A DNA stretch of 64,000 nt, from contig NZ_CP070974.1 of NCBI RefSeq assembly GCF_017086405.1, positions 152,349 to 216,348 of the forward strand. Direction: 5' to 3'. Position numbers and translations under genes: made by a program. The notes under the pieces were generated by a model. It saw only the letters and a program-made list of their open reading frames with translations. It was not told the DNA's origin and searched no databases. This stretch comes from Mycobacterium gordonae (GTDB lineage Bacteria > Actinomycetota > Actinomycetes > Mycobacteriales > Mycobacteriaceae). This document shows positions 8,312-17,305 of the stretch, piece after piece (the stretch's first letter is position 1; every line of letters starts with the position of its first letter).

Positions 8312-9690
8312 GTAGGTCTCTCCTGGGGTTGTCGGGTCGACTAGGCATCGACATCGAAACCGCAGGAGAGGCCGCAACGGCGCTGACGCGCCGAACGGCA
8401 TCAAGTAGGTCTGGGCAGATTCATGGCCGCCTGCGGGCACTTTCGTGTCCGCCGGTGGGCAGTTCTTATTGGCCGCGAATGGGCACTTTCATGTCCGCCA
8501 GTGGGCAGTTTTTCATGTCCGCCGACAGACGGTGCCATCGTCGATATCTCCGATAGCGATTACCACCTCTTGGCTTCTGCATGTATGGAGGTCGGTCAAT
8601 CGGTCGAAAGTGACGACTTTGTGTCAGTAACGGGCTACACCGAGCATGCATTTGACTACCTGGGCGTATGGATGGGGGACAACCGGCCAGACGCGGCGTG
8701 GCGGAGCGCGAGGTCGCTGGAGGCTGGGGCTCGGTTAAAGGACCAGTTGGGTGCACCCACGGCCAGCGAACTACTCTTGGCGACCAAGATCGGCGACCGT
8801 GACACCCCGACCGTCCGCTGGAAACTCAGCCGCGACGCGCTGCTGATGTTCGACGCCGCGATCCGCGAAGTCCTCGATGACCACGGTGCCTACGATCCCC
8901 CCTTTTGGGAACTGCCCTTACGAACTGGCGCCGACGAAGACGACTTCCGCGCCCTGCACCAGCAGATCAGAGACATTCTGGCGGCCGTCGAATTGGTTGC
9001 TCAGCAGGCTGGTCCTGGGCCCTCCGTTGTGTCGGTGACGACTCCGGGTCCGTACACAATTACGGTGCCCGCCGGTACGACGGGGATCGCTTACGCGCTG
9101 ATGGGCGGCGGCGGAGGCGGCGGCGCCTACGTCGCCAACGGCGAGCTCAGGATGGTCCCGCGAGGATCGCGCGGCGAACCCACAACCGCATGGCTGAACG
9201 GTGTCGAGCACGCCGCTGCGGGCGGGCATGGCGGGATCAGCACTGAATATGCCCATCAGCCCGATGCCAACTGGGCAGCGGGTCAGTCCACGCCGAGCTT
9301 CCTTCCGGAGTCGTTTCCGGCGGGTTTTGTTATCCCCGGTGGTGTCGGCGGAGTCGCCGGGAATCATTCGCCGGGCGGCGATGGTGGCGCACCCGGTGCA
9401 GGTGGCGGACCCGGGGCAGCCCGGTTGGACCGGTTCCCCTCCGGCAGCTATGGCGGGTCAGGCGGGTTTTCCGGCGAGCACCGGCAGGGCCTCACGTGGC
9501 TGCCGGACGACTCCACCGAGTCCGGTGCCATGCAGATCACCGGCGCCGTCGGTGCCGGCGGCGCAGGCGACCCGGGCACTAGCGATGGCGCCTTCGCCGG
9601 CGGCAATGGTGGCGGCGGCGCTGCGTACTTCGCATTCCTCGACCGCCCCGCACACATTGGGGGCGAACTGGCTCGTGAGGGAGATCGAGA

Positions 9691-12516
9691 ATGATTTATG
9701 TAGCGGCAGCCGAGTTGGGCGACGGTGCCATCGTCGATTTGTCCCTCGCGAGCGAGAGTCTTCTTCGGCGGGTGTGTCGGTGGGTCTTCGAAGCGGTCGG
9801 CAGTGACCAGGTCTTGGCGCGGACGGGGTATCCACCGCATGCGTATGAATACCTGTACGTATGGCTGTTGGAACACCGGTCAATGAACTTCCTCGCCCGG
9901 CGTCTTGTCAGGGAGCGGGAAGCCGTGGCTGCTTTGGAACGGCGGCTGGGTTCGTCTGCCACGGCAAGCGAATTGCTGTTGGCAACCAGAATCGGCGATA
10001 GCGGCATGCACGTCCTCCGCGTGAAATTCAACCGCGAAGCGCTTGTCATGTTCGACGCCGCGTTTCGTGAAGTCCTCGGCTACTTCACGTCCACCATCGG
10101 CCGCGAGCAAGAATTCCCACTACGGAGCCGCACCAAGGAAGAAGACCTCCACACCATCCGACAGCAAATCAAAGACATCCTGGCCGCGGCCGACCCGGCT
10201 GCCCAGCAGGTTACTTCCCGTCCTTCCGCTGCTTCGGCCACGACTCCGGGTCCGGTCCGTAGCGACGACGAATCCGCGGCGGGCAGCACTGACATGGTCA
10301 ACGTCGAATTGACCGGCGACGAACAGTTGCTATTGAGGCATGGTCTCATGCAGTGGGGCCAAAGAGGTCGGTGTACGGATGCGATGGCCATCGCAATGGG
10401 CTTTGACACCGTCCGCAATCTGTTCACGGAGTGTCGCCAGCTGGACCGCCAGGTGGAGCGCAGGGAACCGATGTCTATGGCCGACTGGACCCGCACGCTT
10501 CTGGCGACCGAGATCTGCTTCGCCAGCGACGTCGTCGGCGCAGGTCTCGATTGGGATGCCACCGCCGGCGACAATGCCTTCACCTTCGAGGTTCTTCGCG
10601 GCCTGCAACGCAAACTGTCGGCGGCAGGAGTGCGGGCGTGGCAGCGGATCGAAGGTTCTCCGGTTGAGTTCGGCCCCAAAGATGCTCCTTTGGTGACTCC
10701 CCCGAGCATGGACGGTCGCGACTATAGGGACTATAGGTACGAGACGAACATTGATGAGCTGGTCGCAATCGAGTTGACCGCCGACGAACATCTATTACTC
10801 AGGAGTGGTCTTGGGCATTGGAGCGATCCAGGCCGGTGCACGGATGCGATGGCCATCGCGATGGGCTTTGGCAGCGTCGGCAATCTGTTCGCGGAGTCTC
10901 GCCGTCTGGACGGCTTGCTGCAACGCGGGGAACCGCTGTCAATTTACGATTGGACTCGCACGCTTCTGGGCACCGAAGTCTGCTTCGCCAGCGGCGTCCT
11001 CGGCGCAGGTCTTGATTGGGATCATCCCGCCGATGGCGATGATGTCTTCACCATCGAGGTTCTTCGCGGCCTGCAACAAAAACTGTCGGCGGCAGGTGCG
11101 CGCGTACGACGGGTTGTCTCAACGCCTCCTAGATCGCCAAAAACAACGAAACTCACAATGGCCTATCAAACCGCAACACGGTTGGGCGACGGCGTCATTA
11201 TCGATATCTCCCCGGAGGATCACCAGCTTCTCAGTGCTCTGTGTCAGGCGGTCGGTGAAGCAGTCGGAAGTGCCCAAGTATTGATCCGGACGGGCTATAC
11301 CAAGCGTGCCTATGACTACCTGCTGTTATGGATGGCAGAAAATCAGCCAGATGCCGCCCGGCATCTCGCAGACAGGCAGGGCATGCATGCTGATTTGAAG
11401 GGCCAGTTAGGTTCGCCCACGGACGATGAATTGTCGTTGGCAACCAAAATCGGGGACAGCGATGTTCCTACCGTGCGCTGGCGACTCAGCGTTGACGCAC
11501 TGAAGATGTTCGATGCCGGGATTCGCGAAGTCCTTCGCTACTTTGCGTCCAGCCCCGGCCTTCTGCTGGAACTGCCCCTCCGCACCGGTTATGACGGGGA
11601 AGACTTCCGCACCGTGCAGCAGCACATCAAAGGCATCCTGGCGGACGTCGAATCAGCTGCTGAGCAAGCTGGTTGTGGGCCTTCCGTTGTGTCGGTGACG
11701 ACTCCGGGTCCGTACGCCATCTCCGTGCCCGCCGGCACGACGGGGATCGTTTTCGAACTGATCGGCGGCGGGGGAGGCGGCGGCGCCTACGTCGCCAATG
11801 GTGACCTCACGAGTGTCCCGCGAGGATCGCGCGGAGAATCCACCACCGCAGTGGTGCAAGGCATCGGGGACTACGTCGGCTCGGCTCCGGGCGGGTATGG
11901 CGGGATCAGTACCGATTATCCCCATCCGCGGGATGCCAGCTGGGCCGTGGGGCAGTCGCCGTGCGCCTTCACTCCCGCACTGTTCCCGAAGGGGTTTGTC
12001 ATCCCCGGCGGTATCGGCGGAGCCGCAGGAAATAACTCGCCGGGCGGTGATGGTGGCGCGCCAGGTGCAGGTGGCGGACCCGGGGTAGCCCAGCGTGACC
12101 AGTCCCCATCGGGCAGCTATGGCGGTTCGGGTGGATTTTCCGGCGAGCACCGTTCAGGCCTCGTGTGGCTTCCCGACGATCCCACCGAGTCCGCGGCCAT
12201 CCAGATCACCGGCGTCGTCGGCGCCGGAGGCGCAGGCGACCCAGGCGCCGACGACGGCGCCGTCGCCGGCGGCAAGGGTGGCGGCGGGGCTGCGTACTTC
12301 ACCTTCCGAGAAGACGCCCCGCCACCGGACGCACTAGCCCACGCGAACGAACAAAAGCGGCGATACGTCGAACGCCAACGCTCGTTGCCAATCGGGCCTG
12401 CGTATGTCGAGTGGGAGCCCCTGTTCATTCGTCGCGCCGAGTTTAAGCTCCCGCGCATGCGGAGCTGGCCAGATGACGATTGGGATGAGGACACCGGTGC
12501 CGATCCCAGCAGCTAG
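9691..12516 (+). CDS. Mosaic 941-residue protein: duplicated modules plus glycine-rich domain
   Basis: Starts at an ATG overlapping the previous stop (ATGA). By eye it has five blocks: module A (1-180) homologous to the N-terminal module of the interrupted upstream gene; module B1 (~205-345) and module B2 (~355-480), near-copies of each other (GRCTDAMAIAMGF, DWTRTLLATEICFAS, FEVLRGLQRKLSAAG); a second module A (~490-670) that begins with an internal Met-Ala (MAYQTATRLGDG) as if once an independent start; and a glycine-rich domain (~675-885) opening TTPGPYAISVPAGTTG, then an acidic/charged tail. No signal peptide or membrane segment, so location is unclear. I do not recognise modules A or B. 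It seems to have grown by tandem gene duplication and fusion. Confidence 0.8.
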   Translation: MIYVAAAELGDGAIVDLSLASESLLRRVCRWVFEAVGSDQVLARTGYPPHAYEYLYVWLLEHRSMNFLARRLVREREAVAALERRLGSSATASELLLATRIGDSGMHVLRVKFNREALVMFDAAFREVLGYFTSTIGREQEFPLRSRTKEEDLHTIRQQIKDILAAADPAAQQVTSRPSAASATTPGPVRSDDESAAGSTDMVNVELTGDEQLLLRHGLMQWGQRGRCTDAMAIAMGFDTVRNLFTECRQLDRQVERREPMSMADWTRTLLATEICFASDVVGAGLDWDATAGDNAFTFEVLRGLQRKLSAAGVRAWQRIEGSPVEFGPKDAPLVTPPSMDGRDYRDYRYETNIDELVAIELTADEHLLLRSGLGHWSDPGRCTDAMAIAMGFGSVGNLFAESRRLDGLLQRGEPLSIYDWTRTLLGTEVCFASGVLGAGLDWDHPADGDDVFTIEVLRGLQQKLSAAGARVRRVVSTPPRSPKTTKLTMAYQTATRLGDGVIIDISPEDHQLLSALCQAVGEAVGSAQVLIRTGYTKRAYDYLLLWMAENQPDAARHLADRQGMHADLKGQLGSPTDDELSLATKIGDSDVPTVRWRLSVDALKMFDAGIREVLRYFASSPGLLLELPLRTGYDGEDFRTVQQHIKGILADVESAAEQAGCGPSVVSVTTPGPYAISVPAGTTGIVFELIGGGGGGGAYVANGDLTSVPRGSRGESTTAVVQGIGDYVGSAPGGYGGISTDYPHPRDASWAVGQSPCAFTPALFPKGFVIPGGIGGAAGNNSPGGDGGAPGAGGGPGVAQRDQSPSGSYGGSGGFSGEHRSGLVWLPDDPTESAAIQITGVVGAGGAGDPGADDGAVAGGKGGGGAAYFTFREDAPPPDALAHANEQKRRYVERQRSLPIGPAYVEWEPLFIRRAEFKLPRMRSWPDDDWDEDTGADPSS

Positions 12517-12900
12517 CTCGGCAGCGACGAGTTATCCGCGATCGCCCGGTAGACGACCGACAGCGGCAGGCCGCTGGCGTCGGTGAGCACCCCCACCGTT
12601 GGACTTGACCCACCGGGCTGGCCGGCCCCGACCAGGCATGAGCCGCCCATGTAGCCGAAAGTGATTGCCGGACTCCGGGTTTGACGAAGCTCGGCAAGCG
12701 CCGCCTGACGGTGCGGTAGGCCGCCGACACTACGCCGGTCTCCTAGATCGAGCACCCGCAGTGCGTCGACCTTGCTGGTCGGTTCGACGATGCGTGCGCC
12801 GACCCCATCGCCGATCACCTCATACCGGCCGGTTGCGGCGTCAAACCCAGCGCTCGGCAGGCCGCACACAACGCGTCCCATAGCTGCGCCGGCGCGCGGC
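12513..12900 (-). pseudogene. Remnant of an IS1634-like (IS4 superfamily) transposase
   Basis: Leftward frame contains RIVEPTSKVDALRVLDLG, then GLPHRQAALAELRQ and GVLTDASGLPLSV, short blocks that in IS1634/ISL-type transposases occur in the order (L/I)VEPTSKLDSLRVL ... GLPHR ... GLLTD(A/R)xGFPL. The spacing is too short and the DDE catalytic region is absent, so this is a deletion-scarred fragment. The flanking bases up to 13032 show more non-coding-looking sequence that may belong to the same relic. The remnant lies immediately downstream of the mosaic gene. Confidence 0.5.
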
Positions 12901-13032
12901 CACGATCGCCAGCGGCACCCCCCGGTGAGCCGGGACGTAGCCCAAGGCAACTGGAAGAGGTGCCGGGCGGCTGATTGTTGCCCAAGTCCCGGGAGTAGCG
13001 ACGCGCATACCGCCGGTCGTTGCCGCAGCCCG

Positions 13033-15255
13033 TCACTGAGGAGTCTGCTGCCCAGAATCGGCCTGACGTACTGCGAGAAAGTCGTTCCAGTCGCGTTTGG
13101 CATACCCCGCCCAACGCGTGGCGGTAACGCTATCAATGGCGAGGAGGTCGGCTAGTACGGCAGCCGGTAGGTCTGCTGCCATCCCGATCAGGCCCGTGTT
13201 GCGCCCGCCTCGGATCGTGAGGCCGCTGTCTCTAAGTCGCTTGCCGAACCCGCCCGAGTCGACTGGGCGACCGGGGGTTCGGCCGGGGAACAAGAGTCGG
13301 TCTGATGTCTTGGGTTCGGGCAGGGTGGAGCGTCGGGTTGGACGCGGTAGTTGTGCGAGTAGTTCGGCGAGTTTGGGAGGCAACACCATGTAGTGATCGC
13401 GCAGGGTGAGGTAGGAGTGGCCGTCCTTGGCGTGTATTTGGTTCTGTCGCAGTCTAAGTACCCGGCTGGTGGTGATCCCGTACAGCAGGATGAGCGCACC
13501 GCCGGCCCGAAGGTCGATGTCTATGGTGTCGTCGTTGAGGCATCGGTGGAGTTGCTCAAGGTGTGCGGCTTCCTCGATGAATACTGCGGGCGGGCTGGGG
13601 TGGCCAGCCGGGGCGGAGGCGCCGTGGGTGATGCGGCGTTGGGTGGTCCAGTGCAGGAAGGGCCGGATCTCTCGGTGTCGCCAGGTGCCGTCTGCCAACC
13701 AGGTGTCGATGTCAGCCTGGTTGATGGTTGCGAGGGTGCGTCGGCGGGTGTCGAGCCAGGTAAGGAACTCCGATGCGACACATACCTGGCGGCGAATGCG
13801 TGCCGCGCCGGAATTACTTAGTGGTTGTTTGGCTCGGCGGGCTCGGTGCAGGAGGTACCAGATGGCGTAGCTGCGGACAAGTTGTGCGGGTTCGGTGGCG
13901 TGGTTGGCGAGGTATCGATCGAGCCATGGCTCGATCCGTTCGAGGTATTCATTGCGTGGCGGCAATATTTCTGTGCGAACCAGGATTTCACGTACGTAGT
14001 TGACGTGACGGCCGGGTCTGAGCTGGTCGAGTGCATCGTGAGTGATGGTCGTTCCGGTCGACGCCAGGTTCGTGAGAAGCTCGGCGGCGGCGCTCTTGCC
14101 GAGCCAAATCGCTACGCTGCGTGGATCATTAGCGTTGGCGAGGGCGTCCGCCAATGGTTTCAGTTGCGCCGGGATGGCACCATCGGGCCCGGCCATTGCG
14201 TTGTGCAGCAGTTCGGCCGTGTGGCAGCGGCTGCATTGGTTATGCGCGCGGATACCCGGCTGGCCACAAGTGGTGCAGCGGTAGTCAAGCTTGCAGCCAC
14301 AACACGGACCGCAGACCCGGCGCCCGTTGGGGTCAAATCCGATTAGAACCGCCTGCCGGCCGCAGGACGCGCACTGTGACGGGTACATTTTCGCTCTGTG
14401 GACGCACGGCGTGCAGACGGGTCCAGCCGGCCAATGGCGTCCTACTTTGCGTCGTTGTTGGCAGAACGCGCAGGTCGACTTCGAATGTGATGAGCGTATC
14501 CCGGTATAGGTTGCCGTCGTGATAGCGCGGCAGGTGCTGCACAAGTGCGGGCCCAGGACACTGCCGCTCTGTCGCCGCCGGGCGACCCCACATAATCCGC
14601 ATACCCATACCGTGTTGGCTCTGGCGTAGCAGGTAGTGCAGATGCGTCCTTCCGATGTCACGTACGGGGCGCGGCGACGCTGTCCGCATCTGCAGCAGGT
14701 GTCAATGCGCGGCGGCGCGCAGGTGGGACAGAGCACCCCGCCGTCAGCGAGTCGGCGTGCTCGCCGACCGAGCCGTCCGCACTTGCTGCAGTGTTTGCGT
14801 GACAACGGGTCTCGGCTGTAACAATTCGTGCACACGAGCCCGTCGGGAAGCTTGATCCGCCTGCTGACAAAGGTTTTCGCGCATCGCGCGCACGTGAACG
14901 GCTCACTGCGATCTCGGCAGCGGCTGCAAATGCGACCGGTGGGACCGTTCGCGGTCAATGGTGCACGCTGTTGACAGTTTGTGCAGGCGGGTGGCATTAC
15001 CGAGGTGTGGCCATCCGCCAGCAGCACACGCGTCAGGCGTATGAGCCCACGTGGGCAGGAAGCGTCGGGGTGGAGCACCGAATCACCATGAGTGGCCAGA
15101 TATGCGTCGACCTGGTTCAGCGTTTTGGGGCGGTGTATTCGAGCAGCGTTGAGGAAGCGGTTGGCATCTGCAACCGATAGCTCGGGAAGGGCGTGGACCA
15201 GGTGAGTGCGTACCCGGTGCCACGCGTCGGGATTGAAGTTCGCGGACCCTTTCAT
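13033..15255 (-). CDS. Zinc-ribbon protein with degenerate tyrosine-recombinase-like C-terminus
   Basis: 740 residues. About residues 85-365 contain a long series of CxxC pairs (CTNCQQRA, CSRC, CARC, CTNC, CSKCGR, CPTC, CCRCGQ, CGLCG, CAFC, CASCGR, CTTCG, CSRC), predicting at least six structural zinc ribbons. The C-terminal ~300 residues are helical and follow the outline of an integrase domain (GALILLYGITTSRVLRLR around the first Arg, then IRGGRNTGLIGMAA where active enzymes have HxLR), but the His and the final Tyr pattern are not conserved, so it is probably a non-catalytic partner. Translation overlaps the HTH gene by four bases. Such large proteins accompany actinobacterial tyrosine recombinases and probably bind DNA or the recombinase. 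Confidence 0.75.
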   Translation of the reverse strand: MKGSANFNPDAWHRVRTHLVHALPELSVADANRFLNAARIHRPKTLNQVDAYLATHGDSVLHPDASCPRGLIRLTRVLLADGHTSVMPPACTNCQQRAPLTANGPTGRICSRCRDRSEPFTCARCAKTFVSRRIKLPDGLVCTNCYSRDPLSRKHCSKCGRLGRRARRLADGGVLCPTCAPPRIDTCCRCGQRRRAPYVTSEGRICTTCYARANTVWVCGLCGVARRRQSGSVLGPHLCSTCRAITTATYTGIRSSHSKSTCAFCQQRRKVGRHWPAGPVCTPCVHRAKMYPSQCASCGRQAVLIGFDPNGRRVCGPCCGCKLDYRCTTCGQPGIRAHNQCSRCHTAELLHNAMAGPDGAIPAQLKPLADALANANDPRSVAIWLGKSAAAELLTNLASTGTTITHDALDQLRPGRHVNYVREILVRTEILPPRNEYLERIEPWLDRYLANHATEPAQLVRSYAIWYLLHRARRAKQPLSNSGAARIRRQVCVASEFLTWLDTRRRTLATINQADIDTWLADGTWRHREIRPFLHWTTQRRITHGASAPAGHPSPPAVFIEEAAHLEQLHRCLNDDTIDIDLRAGGALILLYGITTSRVLRLRQNQIHAKDGHSYLTLRDHYMVLPPKLAELLAQLPRPTRRSTLPEPKTSDRLLFPGRTPGRPVDSGGFGKRLRDSGLTIRGGRNTGLIGMAADLPAAVLADLLAIDSVTATRWAGYAKRDWNDFLAVRQADSGQQTPQ

Positions 15256-15578
15256 GAGTTGTGATCCGGGCGACGCACAGTGGTGCGTCGCACCTTCGGC
15301 ACCACTCGCGGTTGGCCACCGGAAACCTTCTTGACCGGTTGATTGACGGTCTCGATTTCGATCAGGTCATTGGGCGAGCATTCAAAGATGTCGCACAGCG
15401 CCGCGAAAACGTCCATGGAGAGCCGTTGAGGAGGCGAAGTGACCAGGCGAAATACCTGCTCCCTCGACAGCACCACACCACGTTCGGCCAACAGCGGAAC
15501 TAGGTCGGTTGTTTGGTAGAGCTCACGCTGCGCCATCAGCGCCCGCAGCCGCCACTGATAACCCATTTTCTTGATCAC
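15252..15578 (-). CDS. XRE/Cro-type helix-turn-helix protein
   Basis: 108 residues. The N-terminal 70 residues fit a Cro/C1-type HTH as in small regulators of mobile elements: QWRLRALMAQRELYQTTDLVPLLAERGVVLSREQVFRLVTSPPQRLSMDVFAALCDIFECSPNDLIE is the usual five-helix layout, ending with the CDIFECSPNDLIE motif. The tail is basic and Pro-rich. ATGA overlaps at both ends couple it to the recombinase upstream and to the zinc-ribbon gene downstream. It likely regulates the module; the inverted repeat in front of the recombinase start is a reasonable operator. Confidence 0.85.
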   Translation of the reverse strand: MIKKMGYQWRLRALMAQRELYQTTDLVPLLAERGVVLSREQVFRLVTSPPQRLSMDVFAALCDIFECSPNDLIEIETVNQPVKKVSGGQPRVVPKVRRTTVRRPDHNS

Positions 15579-16690
15579 TGCCGTTCCTGCCTGACGGCAA
15601 TGCCGCGTTTTGTGAACGCGTCACGAAGCAAACGGTTGCGGTACTCATCGGAGACGTGACTGTAAATCGCCGTAGTGCTGGCGTAGGAATGACCGACCTG
15701 GTCCTGCACGAAGCGTTCTGGGTAATCGAACTCGGTCAGATGGGTGACGTAGGAATGGCGCAGCGAATGCAGGTCGAGGTCCCCGGGCAGACCCGCGGCA
15801 TCGCGCGCCGCCGTAAAGGCCTCATTGGCGGCGCGCTTCGACAGTCGCCCGCAGCGTTCGGTCACCCATAACGCGGGATGGCGACCTGGTCGAAAACATG
15901 GACGAACTTCATCCAGGTAGCAGGCCAGGACTGTCACAATCCAATCCATTTCTGGCACCGTCAGCACGACACGCCGCTTCGGCGAACTACCTCGCGTCGC
16001 CTTGCCGAATCGTACAAACACGCCGCCAAAGCGACCGTAGGACGGTACCTTCGGATTCGACCTGAGATCCACGAGGTCTAGTCCCACCGCTTCTTGTCGA
16101 CGTAGCCCATAGGCGTAAACAGCCTTCAACAACGTTGAGTCCCGCAACGCCGATAATGCTCCCTTACGATGGTGACGTCGCGCCCGATCGACCAACCCGT
16201 CAGCGGCATCGAAGAGCTCTTGAACCTCGTCATAGCTCAGCGGGCGCCGTCCCGACCGTCCCTCGAACTCGTTGACGTGGCTCACCGTGTTCCAGTCATG
16301 CAGAATTTGCGCGGGAGTCTGCCCGAATCGCTCCGCGCACAACGATGTCCACCCATATCGCTGATCAGTGAGGAAGCCACAGAACAGCCGCAACGCGTTT
16401 TGATATCCCCGCACCGTCGAATCAGACTTCGGTGCGGTGCCCGACAGCAGATAAGAGAAAAACGCGTCGGCGTCGTCGGCTTGCCACTGCCAGGGATATG
16501 TTCCGGTGAACTCCGCGAAGCGTCGCACCACACTCGCCCGTGCTTGAATGGTCGCCGTCCTGCACAGGCGAGCGCGCTGCTGATCAGCCCAACCTGACAA
16601 CATCGCACGGAACACCGTAGCTTCTGAGTCCAACAGGAGGACCTCGGAGTTCAACGACGGAGCCGCTGACCCCGGCAACTTACCGTCCAT
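15575..16690 (-). CDS. Tyrosine recombinase/integrase
   Basis: 371 residues from ATG 16690 (MDGKLPGSAAP); a longer start at 16795 adds 35 residues with no family character. The N-terminal SAM-like core-binding domain (RAMLSGWADQQRARLC ... RRFAEFTG) precedes the catalytic domain. Catalytic residues are visible: Arg in YAYGLRRQEAVGLDL, Lys in the beta turn near FGKATRG, His-x-x-Arg in HSLRHSYVTHL, His in VGHSYASTT and Tyr in AIYSHVS. It should cut and rejoin DNA at an unidentified attachment site. It is first in the three-gene module. Possibly moves the module itself. Confidence 0.9.
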   Translation of the reverse strand: MDGKLPGSAAPSLNSEVLLLDSEATVFRAMLSGWADQQRARLCRTATIQARASVVRRFAEFTGTYPWQWQADDADAFFSYLLSGTAPKSDSTVRGYQNALRLFCGFLTDQRYGWTSLCAERFGQTPAQILHDWNTVSHVNEFEGRSGRRPLSYDEVQELFDAADGLVDRARRHHRKGALSALRDSTLLKAVYAYGLRRQEAVGLDLVDLRSNPKVPSYGRFGGVFVRFGKATRGSSPKRRVVLTVPEMDWIVTVLACYLDEVRPCFRPGRHPALWVTERCGRLSKRAANEAFTAARDAAGLPGDLDLHSLRHSYVTHLTEFDYPERFVQDQVGHSYASTTAIYSHVSDEYRNRLLRDAFTKRGIAVRQERQ

Positions 16691-16695
16691 ATCTC

Positions 16696-16714
16696 TGTTG
16701 TAACAGATACAACA
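16696..16714. promoter_or_regulatory. Perfect 7-5-7 inverted repeat before recombinase module
   Basis: TGTTGTA-ACAGA-TACAACA, overlapping a second palindrome TCTGTT-GT-AACAGA (16694-16707). It sits 6-25 bases upstream of the recombinase start, so a protein bound here could block transcription or translation. The XRE-type protein of the module is the obvious candidate; that link is inference. Confidence 0.55.
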
Positions 16715-17305
16715 ATGATGCGCCAGGTATAAGTGGCCTGGTAGCGGCTCGGCGATAAGCAACCGAGGCAATGTTGGAGCGCAACTCACCAACAATTATG
16801 CTGACCTTGATTCGCGCAATTATGTTGCGGTGGATGCAATTCCGCTCGTTCACGGCAAAAGTGGGAACGGTGCATGCGTCCGCAGCTGGAATGAGCAACA
16901 CCAACGAGCACCTGGTACGCGCCGAGCTTCGCGCCACACGCGGGGCGGTGCGGCAGACGGGCTTCTTCCCAGCCGCGCCGGGTCGGGCGAAGCGTCACGT
17001 GCGAGATGCTACCCGCCACGACCAGAAGGAAAGCGCCTGCGGCGCTTGCAGCTGTTTGTTGAACTTCTGCCTTTCTGGCCTCCGATTTTGCCGGCGGCGG
17101 CCCGCTGCGCGCAAGGCCACGGCCTCCGCTTCGCTACGGGCACAAGGCTCACAAAGTGCCCGCTGCGCTCGCAGGCTCGCGGCGATCACTTTGCGCCCGG
17201 ACCTTGCACTTCGCTGGGCTCGCGCCGGCCGAAATCTTCGCTGCCAGCACGGCAAAAGATCGGGCGGCCCCGACAAGGACGCCCCCACCTTTGGAAGGTA
17301 GCGAC
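16715..17305. other. Intergenic region upstream of parB-like gene
   Basis: About 590 bases between divergent units. No convincing gene. The last 200 bases are rich in CGCTGCGCTCG-like words and contain AAAGTG (17153-17158) able to pair with CACTTT (17189-17194), so the ParB mRNA may have a structured leader. No clear parS-like 16-bp palindrome was found by eye. GGAAGG at 17293 is the ribosome-binding site of the gene at 17306. Confidence 0.35.

Larger units (their letters stand above)
5890..8527 (-). mobile_element. IS21-family insertion sequence, 2,638 bp
   Basis: Carries istA and istB overlapping by GTGA. The ends are TGTC...GACA: left TGTCAATGGACAGCTG, right end read inward TGTCGGCGGACATGAA. 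Both ends contain several degenerate copies of GGACATGA-GAACTGCCC, as expected for the multiple transposase sites of IS21 ends. The six bases GACGGT at 5884-5889 and 8528-8533 flank the element as a direct target duplication. The element appears complete and recently inserted, since the reading frame of the target is restored exactly when it is removed. Confidence 0.92.
5854..9694 (+). pseudogene. Glycine-rich modular protein gene interrupted by IS21-family element
   Basis: The 5' part (5854-5889) encodes MINVTAAWLGDG; after the IS (8528-9694) the frame resumes as DGAIVDISDSDYHLL and continues to a stop overlapping the next gene by ATGA. Joining the pieces gives a start that closely matches the next gene (MIYVAAAELGDGAIVDLS), proving the split. 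The intact product would be about 400 residues: an N-terminal ~190-residue alpha/beta-looking module (ASELLLATKIGD, ALLMFDAAIREVL, DEDDFRALHQQIRDIL) and a C-terminal glycine-rich domain opening with TTPGPYTITVPAGTTGIAYAL and GGGGGGGAY, like glycine-rich domains of phage and surface proteins. A chimeric frame starting inside the IS at 8423 could still express most of it. Confidence 0.8.

Noticed and set aside
12517..13136. A complete 207-residue gene in the transposase remnant
   Set aside because: Only short transposase blocks in wrong spacing are seen, with the catalytic core absent; called a relic instead.
16690..16795. Longer N-terminus for the tyrosine recombinase
   Set aside because: The extra 35 residues run through the operator palindromes and lack family similarity; ATG 16690 gives the normal start.
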